DNA of 39,189 nt from Bradyrhizobium sp. (GTDB lineage: Bacteria; Pseudomonadota; Alphaproteobacteria; Rhizobiales; Xanthobacteraceae): assembly GCF_030697065.1 (NCBI RefSeq), contig NZ_JAUYQU010000278.1, positions 1-39,189 of the forward strand, given 5' to 3'. The first letter of the stretch is position 1. Each line of letters begins with the position of its first letter. The notes beneath the pieces were generated by a model that worked only from the letters and a program-made list of their open reading frames with translations, did no database searches and was not told the DNA's origin. Position numbers and translations under genes: made by a program. This document shows positions 21,328-29,842 of the stretch, piece after piece.

Positions 21328-21483
21328 TTCTCCCCTCCCCCCGCGCGGCTCTTCGCCGCGTGGTGGGGAGGGGTCGGGGGTGGGGGGTCCATCCGCGCAT
21401 ACGAATGCAAGCGAGTACGCTGAAGCACCCCCCACCCCCGACCCCTCCCCGCCACGCGCAAGAGCGCGTGGAGGGAGGGGAGT
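21328..21483. repeat. GC-rich palindromic element between convergent genes
   Basis: Perfect 24-bp inverted arms at 21365-21388 and 21427-21450 (GGGGAGGGGTCGGGGG...) flank a 38-base unique loop. Outer sub-arms (CTCCCCTCC and GGAGGGGAG, plus small CGCGCGG...CCGCG hairpins) extend it. It fills the 182 bp between the GH1 and serine hydrolase stops and could terminate both. The arms are strongly purine/pyrimidine-biased (G-rich/C-rich). Confidence 0.88.
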
Positions 21484-21495
21484 TAAAGTAGAATA

Positions 21496-22815
21496 TCAAT
21501 CCTTGCGCAGTCCCTTGCCCAGCGCTTCATACATCATCGTCTTCAATGCCAGTTGAATCCGACCGCCCTGCGTGGGCGCCATCACCATGAAGACAGCGAG
21601 CAGGTCGTCCTTCGGGTCGACGAAATAGAAGCTGCCGCCGGCGCCGTCCCAGCGGTATTCGCCGAGCGGCCATGTCGTGTTCGGCGGCGGCGAGGTGCGC
21701 ACGGCAAAGCCCAGACCGAAACCGCTGGTCGGACCCGGAAAATAGAAGGGATCGCGAATGATCCCGGTCTCCGGCCCGATCTGGTCCGACGTCATCATCG
21801 CGACCGTCTCGGGCTTGAGGTACCGCTTGCCGTCGAGCTCGCCGCCGTTCAGCAGCATTTGCAGGAAGCGGGCGTAGTCCCCGGCCGTCGAGACCAGCCC
21901 CGCTCCGCCGGATTCCCAGCGCCGCGGCAGTGTCGGATCGCCGATTCCGGCTACCCGAAAACGATCAACGGGAAAGGCCTGCGCGACGCGCGGCCAGTTC
22001 GCCTTGTCGGCCACGAAATACGCCGTGTCGGACATGCCGAGCGGGTCGAACAGCCTCTGCTTTTCGAACTGAAACAGCGTCTGCCCGGAGGCCACCTCGA
22101 CGACGCGGCCGAGCACGTCAGTCGAGTGGCTGTAATTCCAGCGCGTGCCGGGCTGCTCGGCCAGCGGCAGCACCGCGATCCGGTCGGCGAATTCGGCGTT
22201 GTCGAAATCGCCGGCGTACAGCAGGGGATTGCCATAGAGTTTCGTCACCGCGGCTTCGCCGAAGAAGCCGTAAGTGATACCCGAGGTGTGCCGCAGCAGA
22301 TCCCTGATCGTGATCGGGCGCTTCAACGGCTCGAGCCGGAGCGGATACTGTCCCGCTTCATCGGAAATATCGACGCCGACTTTTGCATTTGCAAAGGCAC
22401 GAATGTATTTCGCGACGGGATCATCGAGGGACAGCTTGCCGTCATCGACCAGCATCATCGCGGCAACGGACGTGACGGCTTTCGACATCGAATAGATCTG
22501 GAAAAGCGTGTCCGGGGTCATGGGCTGCCCGGTTGCAGCGTTCCGGGCGCCGAAACATTCGAAATAGACCGGTTTGCCGTGTTGCTGGATCAGCAGGATC
22601 GCACCGGGTATTTTGCCCGTCACAACTTCGTTGCGAATGATGTTGCCGATCCGGTCGAGGGCCGCGCGCGAGAAGGTTGGCGCTGGCGGCAACTGGGATG
22701 ACGGCGCCCGGGATTGAGCCGATGCCTCGTGCGCCCCTCCGCCGACCAGGGCAACCGCGAGCGCCGCTGCGACAAGGCGGCGCTGCACAAAGCCGTCAGT
22801 TCTCCAACGCTTCAT
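21496..22815 (-). CDS. Secreted serine hydrolase, beta-lactamase class C/EstB-like (copy 1)
   Basis: The 439-residue protein has an N-terminal signal peptide (positive start, hydrophobic 13-27, likely cleavage after ASA near 33). Its beta-lactamase/transpeptidase-like domain has the S109-M-S-K112 motif and the Y228-S-H element in WNYSHSTD. This family includes esterases, D-aminopeptidases and penicillin-binding-protein-like enzymes. A true class C beta-lactamase normally has YxN, so an esterase or peptidase role is more likely. It overlaps the 3' end of its upstream paralogue by 20 bp, implying co-transcription and coupled translation. Confidence 0.9.
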   Translation of the reverse strand: MKRWRTDGFVQRRLVAAALAVALVGGGAHEASAQSRAPSSQLPPAPTFSRAALDRIGNIIRNEVVTGKIPGAILLIQQHGKPVYFECFGARNAATGQPMTPDTLFQIYSMSKAVTSVAAMMLVDDGKLSLDDPVAKYIRAFANAKVGVDISDEAGQYPLRLEPLKRPITIRDLLRHTSGITYGFFGEAAVTKLYGNPLLYAGDFDNAEFADRIAVLPLAEQPGTRWNYSHSTDVLGRVVEVASGQTLFQFEKQRLFDPLGMSDTAYFVADKANWPRVAQAFPVDRFRVAGIGDPTLPRRWESGGAGLVSTAGDYARFLQMLLNGGELDGKRYLKPETVAMMTSDQIGPETGIIRDPFYFPGPTSGFGLGFAVRTSPPPNTTWPLGEYRWDGAGGSFYFVDPKDDLLAVFMVMAPTQGGRIQLALKTMMYEALGKGLRKD

Positions 22816-24079
22816 AGACGAGCTGCTTGAGCGTGCGCTGGACGCGCTGGCGTTCCGTCGGGGTCTGCTGAAGCACCACGAAGAACATTTCCTGTTTGCG
22901 GTCGACCACCATATAGCAGCCCGAGGCGCCGTCCCATTTCAGTTCGCCCAGCGATCCCACCGGTGGCGGCTTGGCGTTGCCGGGATCGGTGCGCACCGCG
23001 AGCCCAAGCCCCATGCCGAAGCCGTCCCCCGGGAAATAGAAATAATCCCGCTCGACACCGGAGTCCTTGCCGGCATGGTCCGTTGTCATCAGCTCGAACG
23101 TCTTCGGGCTGAGATAGGTCTTGCCTTCGAACGTACCGCCATTCTGCAGCATCTGCGCAAAACGCGAAAAGTCCGACATGGTCGAAACCATGCCGCCGCT
23201 GGCGGATTCCCACTTCTGGCGAACCTCGGTCCTGTACTCGCGGCCGACCCGGAAATTGCTGTCGTTCGGCACCGGCTGGGCGAGCCGCTGCAGCCGCTCC
23301 GGTTCGGTAACAAAGAAACCGGTGTCGGTCATGCCGAGCGGGTCGAGCAGTTTCTCCCGCTCGATCTCCAGCAATGATTTGCCGGACACGATCTCCATGA
23401 TCCGCGCCAGAATGTCGGTGGAATGGCCATATTGCCAGAGTGCGCCCGGCTGGTTGTGCAGCGGCAGCCTGGCGATGCGCTCGGCGAACTCGGCAAGGTC
23501 GAATTCGCCTGCATAGAGATTTGCCGCCGCGTAAGCCTTGCGCACCAGGCTGTCGCCGTAGAAACCATAGGTGATCCCGGAGGTATGGCGCAACAGGTCG
23601 AGAATGGTGATGGGCCGGGTCGGCGCCACCAGTTCAAGCGTCTTGGTGCCGTCCTCGGCCTTCTTCTCCACCCCCACCTTCATGTTCGCGAAGGACGGAA
23701 TGAACTTCGAGACCGGATCGTCGAGCTTGATCTTGCCGTCCTGGATCAGCTGCATCGCCACCACGGAGGTGATGGCCTTGGTCAGCGACGACAGGCGGAA
23801 GATGGTCTTGTCGGTGATCGGCCTTTTGGACACCACGTCCTGGACGCCGAAGGTTTCGTGATAGACATCCTTGCCGCGCTGGCGGATCAGGACGTTCGCG
23901 CCGGCGATCTTCCCGGTCGCCACCTCGTTCTTGAAGAACTCGGTAATCTTCGCAAGCTTGTCCTGATTGAAACGCGCGCCGGCGGGAATATCGAAGGTGG
24001 CTTCGGCGCGGGCCGGCGGCGCGAACGCCAGCAACAGTGCACCGCAGGCGAGCGCACGCAGCAATCGAGATGAATTCAT
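22796..24079 (-). CDS. Secreted serine hydrolase, beta-lactamase class C/EstB-like (copy 2)
   Basis: The 427-residue paralogue of the following gene has a signal peptide (hydrophobic about 6-20, likely cleavage at ARA near 25). It shows S98-L-T-K101, Y217-G-H219 and the shared blocks DLLRHTSGITYGF and DPLGMTDT. A strong ribosome-binding site (GGGGG) precedes the ATG at 24079. It follows the macro-domain gene by 41 bp on the same strand, so it may be read from the grxD promoter or its own. The substrate is unknown. Both copies keep the catalytic Ser and Lys, so neither looks degenerate. Confidence 0.9.
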   Translation of the reverse strand: MNSSRLLRALACGALLLAFAPPARAEATFDIPAGARFNQDKLAKITEFFKNEVATGKIAGANVLIRQRGKDVYHETFGVQDVVSKRPITDKTIFRLSSLTKAITSVVAMQLIQDGKIKLDDPVSKFIPSFANMKVGVEKKAEDGTKTLELVAPTRPITILDLLRHTSGITYGFYGDSLVRKAYAAANLYAGEFDLAEFAERIARLPLHNQPGALWQYGHSTDILARIMEIVSGKSLLEIEREKLLDPLGMTDTGFFVTEPERLQRLAQPVPNDSNFRVGREYRTEVRQKWESASGGMVSTMSDFSRFAQMLQNGGTFEGKTYLSPKTFELMTTDHAGKDSGVERDYFYFPGDGFGMGLGLAVRTDPGNAKPPPVGSLGELKWDGASGCYMVVDRKQEMFFVVLQQTPTERQRVQRTLKQLVYEALEN

Positions 24080-24120
24080 TGGACCCCCTTCCGGAATTCA
24101 AGGGGAGTGTAACCCGGGCC

Positions 24121-24669
24121 TTAGTCCGCGCAAGGGCTGCCGAAGGCAGCCAATGCCTGCTCGTGCAGGCGCCCGCCCTGCTCCGAAAAGCAGCAGAATA
24201 TGACATGGCGGACGGCCGGAGCCGACGCCAGCGCGTCCACCGTCGCCGCCACGGCGATCCGCGCCGCGCGGTCCGCGGGAAAGCGATAGATGCCGGTGGA
24301 AATCGCGGGAAAGGCAACCGAGGCGAGGCCGTGCTGCTGGCACAGTTCGATGGCACGGGCATAGCACGACGCCAGCGCCTCATCGGTCGCGCGGCCTCCC
24401 TTGTTCCAAACCGGACCGACGGCATGAATCACATGGCGCGCCGGCAGACGATAGCCTCTGGTAATTTTGGCGCCGCCGGTCGCGCAACCATGAAGGGTGC
24501 GGCATTCCGCGAGAAGCCCGGGCCCGGCCGCCCGGTGGATGGCGCCATCGACGCCACCCCCGCCGAGCAGGGACGAATTGGCGGCGTTGACGATGGCGTC
24601 AACGCTCAACGTCGTGATATCGGCGACGACGGTTTCGAGACGCGCCGCGCCGAGCTGGCGCGCCGTCAA
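24121..24669 (-). CDS. Macro domain protein (O-acetyl-ADP-ribose deacetylase-like)
   Basis: The 182-residue single macro domain of the YmdB/MacroD type hydrolyses O-acetyl-ADP-ribose or removes ADP-ribose from proteins. It contains [20 protein letters not shown] (catalytic-loop Asn/Asp and Gly-rich loop), [17 protein letters not shown] and [13 protein letters not shown]. The start codon is TTG at 24669, only three bases after the grxD stop and without a clear ribosome-binding site, which suggests translational coupling to grxD. Confidence 0.93.
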   Translation of the reverse strand: MTARQLGAARLETVVADITTLSVDAIVNAANSSLLGGGGVDGAIHRAAGPGLLAECRTLHGCATGGAKITRGYRLPARHVIHAVGPVWNKGGRATDEALASCYARAIELCQQHGLASVAFPAISTGIYRFPADRAARIAVAATVDALASAPAVRHVIFCCFSEQGGRLHEQALAAFGSPCAD

Positions 24670-24672
24670 AGC

Positions 24673-25011
24673 TCAGGCCGAAGCGGCCGCGTTGACGGTG
24701 ACGCCCTTGTCGGCCAGGAGCTGCTGCAGTTCGCCGGCCTGGAACATCTCGCGGATGATGTCGCAGCCGCCGACGAATTCGCCCTTGACGTAGAGCTGGG
24801 GAATGGTCGGCCAGTTCGAATAGGTCTTGATGCCGTTGCGCAGATCGGCGGATTCCAGCACGTTCAGGCCCTTGTAGCCGACCCCGACATGGTCGAGGAT
24901 CTGGACCACCTGACCGGAAAAACCGCACTGCGGAAACTGCGGTGTGCCCTTCATGAACAGCACGACGTCGTTCGACTTCACTTCATTGTCGATAAATTGC
25001 TCGATGCTCAT
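24673..25011 (-). CDS. grxD: Monothiol glutaredoxin (Grx4 family)
   Basis: The 112-residue glutaredoxin has the monothiol CGFS site (C29 in FPQCGFSGQVV) and glutathione-binding elements WPTIPQLYVKGEF and GGCDIIREMF. Grx4 proteins carry [2Fe-2S] clusters and work with BolA proteins in iron-sulfur delivery and iron sensing. A bolA gene lies 2.6 kb away on the same strand, with ergothioneine genes between. The 287-bp upstream region is shared with egtB. A possible promoter with -10 CATATA near 25087-25092 is weak. Confidence 0.96.
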   Translation of the reverse strand: MSIEQFIDNEVKSNDVVLFMKGTPQFPQCGFSGQVVQILDHVGVGYKGLNVLESADLRNGIKTYSNWPTIPQLYVKGEFVGGCDIIREMFQAGELQQLLADKGVTVNAAASA

Positions 25012-25209
25012 TTTCGCGTCCTTTGCGGCATAGCGCTTGATGGCCCTTGGGGCGCCGGGCGCACCCCGTTAAACCCGATATTGCCTATATATGTACCCCA
25101 AACCGTTGTGCATCCAAAGTAAAATGGCGGGGAGCGTTTCCGCAGGGGATATCCCGGCACCGGGCCGATAGCCTGCAGGCAGCGCCATCATAGCTTCTGG
25201 AGGCTTTTA

Positions 25210-25221
25210 TCCCGCGCGGGA
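25210..25221. promoter_or_regulatory. Perfect 12-bp palindrome upstream of egtB
   Basis: TCCCGCGCGGGA (25210-25221) is fully self-complementary and lies 78 bp before the egtB start, in the divergent grxD/egtB region. It could be a regulator site or chance in GC-rich DNA. Confidence 0.25.
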
Positions 25222-25298
25222 CCCCCTATCTAGGACGGACGGCTGCCGGGGAACCGATACGACGGTGCAACGTTTCTCTCCCCCGATCGGAGATTCCA

Positions 25299-26552
25299 GT
25301 GACGAAACCAGCATCCGCTGCGGCCGCGTCTGACGCCCCCTGCCCGTCATTCCCCGATTCCGGCAGCCTCGCCCGGGATCTGGTGGAGGCCTATCTGACC
25401 GTCCGCAACGAGACCGAGGGCCGCGCCGCGCCCCTGACGCCGGAAGACCAGCTGATCCAGTCGATGCCGGACGCGAGCCCCGCGAAATGGCACCGCGCCC
25501 ATACCACCTGGTTCTTCGAGCAATTCCTGCTCGGCGAGCATTGCGACGGTTACCGGCCGTTTCACCCCGACTACGCCTTCCTGTTCAACTCCTACTATGT
25601 CAGCGCCGGGCCGCGGCACGCCCGCCACCAGCGCGGCCATCTGACCCGCCCCGGCGCCGAGCAAATCGCCGCCTATCGCAGGCATGTCGATGCCGCGGTG
25701 GTGAAATTCTTCCAGTCTGCCGGGGCAGATGCGCTGAGGGCGATTGCGCCGCTGGTCGAGGTCGGCCTCAATCACGAACAGCAGCATCAGGAACTGATGC
25801 TGACCGACATCCTGCATGCGTTTGCGCAGAACCCGATCCCGCCCGCCTACGATCCGGCATGGACCTTCCCCGCTTCTGCCCGAACCGGCGAGGAATGGAT
25901 CGCCCTCAACGAGGGAATCCACACCGTCGGACACAACGACAACAGCTTCCATTTCGACAATGAGAAGCCGGCGCACCGCGCGCTGGTCGGGCCGGTCAGG
26001 CTGGCGCGTAACCTCGTCACCAACGCGGAGTGGCTCGCCTTCATGCAGGACGGCGGCTACAAAACGCCGACGCTGTGGCTGATGGACGGTTTTGCCGCCG
26101 TCGAAAAGGAAGAGTGGCGGGCGCCGGGCCATTGGCGCGAGATCGACGGGCGATGGCACATCATGACGCTGGCCGGGCTGCAGCCGGTCGATCCGTCAGC
26201 CCCGGTCTGCCATGTCAGCTATTACGAGGCCGACGCGTTTGCGCGCTGGAGCGGCAAGCATCTGCCGACCGAAATGGAATGGGAGGTCGCCGCCCGCGCG
26301 GGGCAACTCAACGACGCCTTCGGCATCGTCTGGCAGTGGACCCGCAGCGCCTATTCCCCCTACCCCGGCTACCGCGCCGTCGAGGGCGCGCTCGGCGAAT
26401 ATAACGGCAAGTTCATGGTCAACCAGCTGGTGCTGCGCGGCTCCTCGCTTGCAACCCCCGAAGGTCACAGCCGTATCACCTATCGCAACTTCTTCTATCC
26501 GCATCATCGCTGGCAGTTCACGGGACTTCGGCTCGCCGACTACGCCACCTGA
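25299..26552 (+). CDS. egtB: Ergothioneine biosynthesis sulfoxide synthase EgtB
   Basis: EgtB is a non-haem iron enzyme that joins trimethylhistidine (hercynine) to a thiol donor. The 417-residue protein has an N-terminal DinB-like helical domain with probable iron ligands H68 in WHRAHTTWF and H159/H163 in LNHEQQHQEL. An FGE-sulfatase-type C-terminal domain follows (PTEMEWEVAARAG, WQWTRSAYSPYPGY, ITYRNFFYPHHRWQFTGLRL). The start at 25299 is a GTG. It is followed by egtD after 45 bp, forming an operon. No egtA, egtC or egtE is present here, so the thiol donor (cysteine or gamma-glutamylcysteine) cannot be told. Confidence 0.96.
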   Translation: MTKPASAAAASDAPCPSFPDSGSLARDLVEAYLTVRNETEGRAAPLTPEDQLIQSMPDASPAKWHRAHTTWFFEQFLLGEHCDGYRPFHPDYAFLFNSYYVSAGPRHARHQRGHLTRPGAEQIAAYRRHVDAAVVKFFQSAGADALRAIAPLVEVGLNHEQQHQELMLTDILHAFAQNPIPPAYDPAWTFPASARTGEEWIALNEGIHTVGHNDNSFHFDNEKPAHRALVGPVRLARNLVTNAEWLAFMQDGGYKTPTLWLMDGFAAVEKEEWRAPGHWREIDGRWHIMTLAGLQPVDPSAPVCHVSYYEADAFARWSGKHLPTEMEWEVAARAGQLNDAFGIVWQWTRSAYSPYPGYRAVEGALGEYNGKFMVNQLVLRGSSLATPEGHSRITYRNFFYPHHRWQFTGLRLADYAT

Positions 26553-26597
26553 TCCTTCCATTTCAATCGCGCCGGAAAGCGTGAGCAGGAGACTGTC

Positions 26598-27563
26598 ATG
26601 AATGTGCATGCTTTGGCCAAGGCGCATCATCTCGACGAGCAGACAACGGCGTTCGCCGGCGACGTGATCGAAGGGCTGTCGCAGCACCCGAAGCGGCTGT
26701 CGCCGAAGTATTTCTACGACGCCGCGGGCTCCGAACTGTTCGAGCAGATCACGGTGTTGCCGGAATATTATCCGACCCGCACCGAGCTCGGTATCCTGCG
26801 CGAGCGGGCCGGAGAGATCGCCGCCGTGATCCCCGAAGGCGCCGCGCTGGTGGAATTCGGCGCCGGCGCCACCACCAAGGTCCGTCTGCTGCTGGAGCGA
26901 TGCGCTTTCGGCGCCTACGTTCCCGTCGATATATCCGGTGATTTCATCCATGCCCAGGCCGAGGTGCTGAGCCGGGATTTCCCTGAACTGGCGGTCTATC
27001 CTGTGACCGCGGACTTCACCGCGCCGTTCGCCTTGCCCGATGCCGTCGGCGCGATGCCGAAGGTCGGATTTTTCCCGGGCTCGACGCTCGGCAATTTCGA
27101 ACCGCATGAAGCCAGCGCGTTCATGCGCAGCGCCCGCGAAATTCTCGGACCCGGCGCGCAGATGGTGATCGGCGTCGACCTCGAGAAGGACGAGCGCGTG
27201 CTGTATGACGCCTATAACGACGCCGCCGGCGTCACCGCGCGCTTCAACCTCAACGTCATGGTGCGTATCAACCGCGAGCTCGGCGGCAATTTCGACATCT
27301 CCGGATTCACCCACCGCTCGATCTACAATCGCGAGCGTCACCGCATCGAGATGCACCTGATCAGCCGGAAGGCGCAGAGCGTGCGCGTGCTCGGCCACAC
27401 GTTCTCGTTCCGCCCCGGCGAAACCATCCATACCGAGAGCAGCTACAAATACAGCCTCGATCGCTTCACCGCGCTGGCGCGCGGCTCCGGATGGTCGGTG
27501 CGCAAGTCATGGACCGACGCGGCAGGAATGTTCTCGGTTCATGTGCTTGTGGCGTCGGAGTGA
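26598..27563 (+). CDS. egtD: L-histidine N(alpha)-methyltransferase EgtD
   Basis: The 321-residue SAM-dependent enzyme makes hercynine from histidine, the first ergothioneine step. It shows PKRLSPKYFYDAAGSELFEQIT at the N-terminus, the SAM-binding VEFGAGATTKVRLLL, and the family block FFPGSTLGNFEPHEA. The ATG at 26598 is preceded by AGGAG. It works directly upstream of EgtB in the pathway, and the two genes are almost certainly co-transcribed. Confidence 0.96.
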   Translation: MNVHALAKAHHLDEQTTAFAGDVIEGLSQHPKRLSPKYFYDAAGSELFEQITVLPEYYPTRTELGILRERAGEIAAVIPEGAALVEFGAGATTKVRLLLERCAFGAYVPVDISGDFIHAQAEVLSRDFPELAVYPVTADFTAPFALPDAVGAMPKVGFFPGSTLGNFEPHEASAFMRSAREILGPGAQMVIGVDLEKDERVLYDAYNDAAGVTARFNLNVMVRINRELGGNFDISGFTHRSIYNRERHRIEMHLISRKAQSVRVLGHTFSFRPGETIHTESSYKYSLDRFTALARGSGWSVRKSWTDAAGMFSVHVLVASE

Positions 27564-27633
27564 GATCCGGGACCTGCTGGCGCGGCTGTGCGGGTGCGGC
27601 GAATGCTCTGCCGCTGCCCATGATGTTACCGCA

Positions 27634-27903
27634 CTAGCCCTCGGGTAACCCGGGTCCGCCAGGTACCCCGGTCTGCAGCGCCAGCGCGTGCAGAACCCCG
27701 CCCATCTGGCCCTTCAGCGACTGATAGACGATCTGGTGCTGCTGGACCCGGGATTTGCCGCGGAACGACTCCGAGATCACGGTCGCGGCATAATGGTCGC
27801 CGTCGCCGGCGAGATCGCGGATCGTCACCTCGGCGTCGGGGATCGCTGCCTTGATCATCGATTCGATATCGTGGGCGTCCATCGGCATCCAACAGGTCTC
27901 CAA
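27634..27903 (-). CDS. bolA: BolA family protein
   Basis: The 89-residue BolA/IbaG-type protein shows MIKAAIPDAEVTIRDLAGDGDHY (split here by eye; strand and loop region), followed by VSESF-like sequence (ISESFRGKSRVQQHQIVYQSL), the family's conserved helix with an invariant His region. The in-frame ATG at 27882 (MDAHDIE) is an alternative start and matches family length better. BolA pairs with monothiol glutaredoxin in [2Fe-2S] transfer, and grxD is on the same strand downstream. It is divergent from the DUF427 gene across about 160 bp. Confidence 0.92.
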   Translation of the reverse strand: METCWMPMDAHDIESMIKAAIPDAEVTIRDLAGDGDHYAATVISESFRGKSRVQQHQIVYQSLKGQMGGVLHALALQTGVPGGPGLPEG

Positions 27904-28064
27904 TCCGGTGTTCGAATCGCAGCCGGTTCCGCTGCGGCGCGGCAGAACTTAGCCCGGCCACCCTTCTACGTCACGCTCCCTGGCACTATATTCCCGATCC
28001 AGCGCCGGCAAAGTCCCGGAATCGTGGCCCGCGATCACAACGGGCTGACCAAAGAGGCTTATCC

Positions 28065-28424
28065 ATGAAACTCCCCGGCCCCGACCACCCCATCACCATT
28101 ACGGCGAACCCGAGGCGGGTGCGCGTCTCCGCCGGCGGCGTCGTGATCGCGGACACCGCCCATGCCTTGACCCTGAAGGAAGCGAGCTATCCCGCCGTGC
28201 AATATGTGCCGCGCGGCGACGTCAATATGGCATTACTGGCGCGCACCGACCGGGTGACGCACTGCCCCTACAAGGGAGATGCGAATTATTTCAGCATCAA
28301 TGCCGGCGGCAAGACGCTGGAAAATTCGATCTGGAGCTATGAGACGCCATTTCCGGCGATGACCGAAATATCGGGCTATCTGGCGTTCTATCCGGACAAG
28401 GTCACGATCGAGGAGATGGGTTGA
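28065..28424 (+). CDS. DUF427 domain protein
   Basis: The 119-residue protein covers one DUF427 domain. The diagnostic segments are RVRVSAGGVVIADT, LKEASYPAVQYVPRGDVNM and THCPYKGDANYFS, and the C-terminus ends with a YLAFYPDKV block. No signal peptide or membrane segment is present. The ATG at 28065 follows GAGG within GAGGCTTATCC. The biochemical function of this family is not established. Its place here between bolA and a membrane acyltransferase gives no clear clue. Confidence 0.9.
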   Translation: MKLPGPDHPITITANPRRVRVSAGGVVIADTAHALTLKEASYPAVQYVPRGDVNMALLARTDRVTHCPYKGDANYFSINAGGKTLENSIWSYETPFPAMTEISGYLAFYPDKVTIEEMG

Positions 28425-28562
28425 GCGTCATTTTGCTCAAACCCTAGAGAGTGCCGAACCGCGAACCGAGCATCGCATCGGGCGCGCCGTGCGCCCGGGG
28501 GCCTTGCTGAATCCGGTTCCCGGTTGCAACATGAGCCGCAAATACGCTGCCGGGGGGCACCC

Positions 28563-29744
28563 ATGACGACGATTTCCGACACCGTGGCTGCGGACCCTGA
28601 GGCCGCGCCGAGGGCGAAAACGCGCAATCCTTCGCTCGACCGCGCCCGCACCTTTCTGACGCTGATCGTACTGCTGCACCACGCCGTCATCCCCTATACA
28701 TATTACGGTCATACCGACCCGAAGTCGTTCTTCGGCTTCGACATGATCGTGCTCGCCACCGACAGCTTCTTCATGGCGATGTTCTTTTTCCTGTCGGGGC
28801 TGTTTGTCTGGCCCGGCATCAGCCGGAAGGGCCCGCTGAACTATCTGGCGGACCGCCTGCTCCGGCTTGGACTGCCGTTCGTGATCTGCGCCTTCACGGT
28901 GATTCCGCTCGCCTACTACTCATTCTCCCTGCGGCAGCATCCCGAGATCGGCTTTTCGGAATTCTGGTGGAACATGATCACCGTCGGGCCCTGGCCGAGC
29001 GGACCGATCTGGTTCCTCTGGGTGTTGCTCAGCTTCGACGTGGTTGCCTGCATCCTGTATCGGCTGTCGCCCCACATGCTCGATCCGATCAATCGCCTTT
29101 CGCTGTACGGTCGCCGCCGGCCGGCGGTGTTCTTCCTGGTCATGCTGGCTGTGACCGCGGCGTTCTATATCCCCGGGCGGGTTCACTACGGCGCGGGAAG
29201 CTGGTTCGAGTTCGGTCCGTTCTCGGTCCAGCACGGGCGCGTGATGCTCTACGCCACCTACTTCTTTTTCGGCGCCGGCATCGGCCTCGCATTTCTGGAC
29301 CGCGGACTGCTGGCGGCGGACGGACGGATGGCGAGGGTGAGCTGGGACTGGTTGGTGCTGGCGCTCGTTCCCTATTATCTGATGTGGGTGCTGATCTCCA
29401 TCAAGCGCGAAAACCTGGGGAATCCACCGGACTTGCCGGACTGGTATGAGGGGCTTTACGCCGTCTGCTTCACGGTTTTCAGCGTCGCCATCCTGTTCCT
29501 GATCCTGGCCTATTTCCTGAGGTTCGCCGGCTCGGGCCGGAGCGTGTTCGATCCGATGCAGGCCGATGCCTACGGCATCTTCCTGGTGCACTATCCGATC
29601 GCGCTGTGGCTGCAGTACTGGCTGTTCGACTACAACATGCCGGCGACCGTGAAAGCACCCGTCGGATTCGTGCTGACGGTCGCGTTCAGCTGGGCGCTGA
29701 CGCGCGCGTTGCGGAAGATTCCGGGGGCGAAGCGGGTTTTGTAG
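28563..29744 (+). CDS. Membrane acyltransferase (acyltransferase 3/OpgC-like)
   Basis: The 393-residue integral membrane protein has about ten hydrophobic segments and belongs to the acyltransferase 3 superfamily, which acylates extracytoplasmic glycans. The family beginning is visible as SLDRARTFLTLIVLLHHAVIPY, with a conserved His after the first helix, followed by FFMAMFFFLSGLFVW and a WFLWVLLSFDV block. The late segment YGIFLVHYPIALWLQYWL carries the second conserved region. The ATG at 28563 is preceded by GGGGGG; an upstream in-frame GTG/ATG region from 28524 is less likely. OpgC modifies periplasmic glucans, and a GH17 glucan protein lies 9 kb away, but a link is speculative. Confidence 0.88.
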   Translation: MTTISDTVAADPEAAPRAKTRNPSLDRARTFLTLIVLLHHAVIPYTYYGHTDPKSFFGFDMIVLATDSFFMAMFFFLSGLFVWPGISRKGPLNYLADRLLRLGLPFVICAFTVIPLAYYSFSLRQHPEIGFSEFWWNMITVGPWPSGPIWFLWVLLSFDVVACILYRLSPHMLDPINRLSLYGRRRPAVFFLVMLAVTAAFYIPGRVHYGAGSWFEFGPFSVQHGRVMLYATYFFFGAGIGLAFLDRGLLAADGRMARVSWDWLVLALVPYYLMWVLISIKRENLGNPPDLPDWYEGLYAVCFTVFSVAILFLILAYFLRFAGSGRSVFDPMQADAYGIFLVHYPIALWLQYWLFDYNMPATVKAPVGFVLTVAFSWALTRALRKIPGAKRVL

Positions 29745-29749
29745 GAGGC

Positions 29750-29834
29750 GTCGTCATTCCGGGGCGATGCGCAGCATCGAACCCGGAATCTCGAGATTCC
29801 GGATCTGGTGCTTGCGCACCATCCCGGAATGACG
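29750..29834. repeat. Palindromic intergenic repeat, family 1 copy C
   Basis: The element is bounded by CGTCATTCCGGG and CCCGGAATGACG, with internal GATGCGCAGCATC and TGGTGCTTGCGCACCA hairpins and the central CTCGAG. It fills the 98 bp between the convergent acyltransferase and purL stops, consistent with a bidirectional terminator role. Confidence 0.92.
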
Positions 29835-29842
29835 GAACCAAA

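Noticed and set aside
25012..25298. Search for a riboswitch, tRNA or clear iron-responsive box between grxD and egtB
   Set aside because: No tRNA fold, conserved riboswitch core or recognisable iron box was seen; only a weak -10-like TATA patch and a short palindrome.
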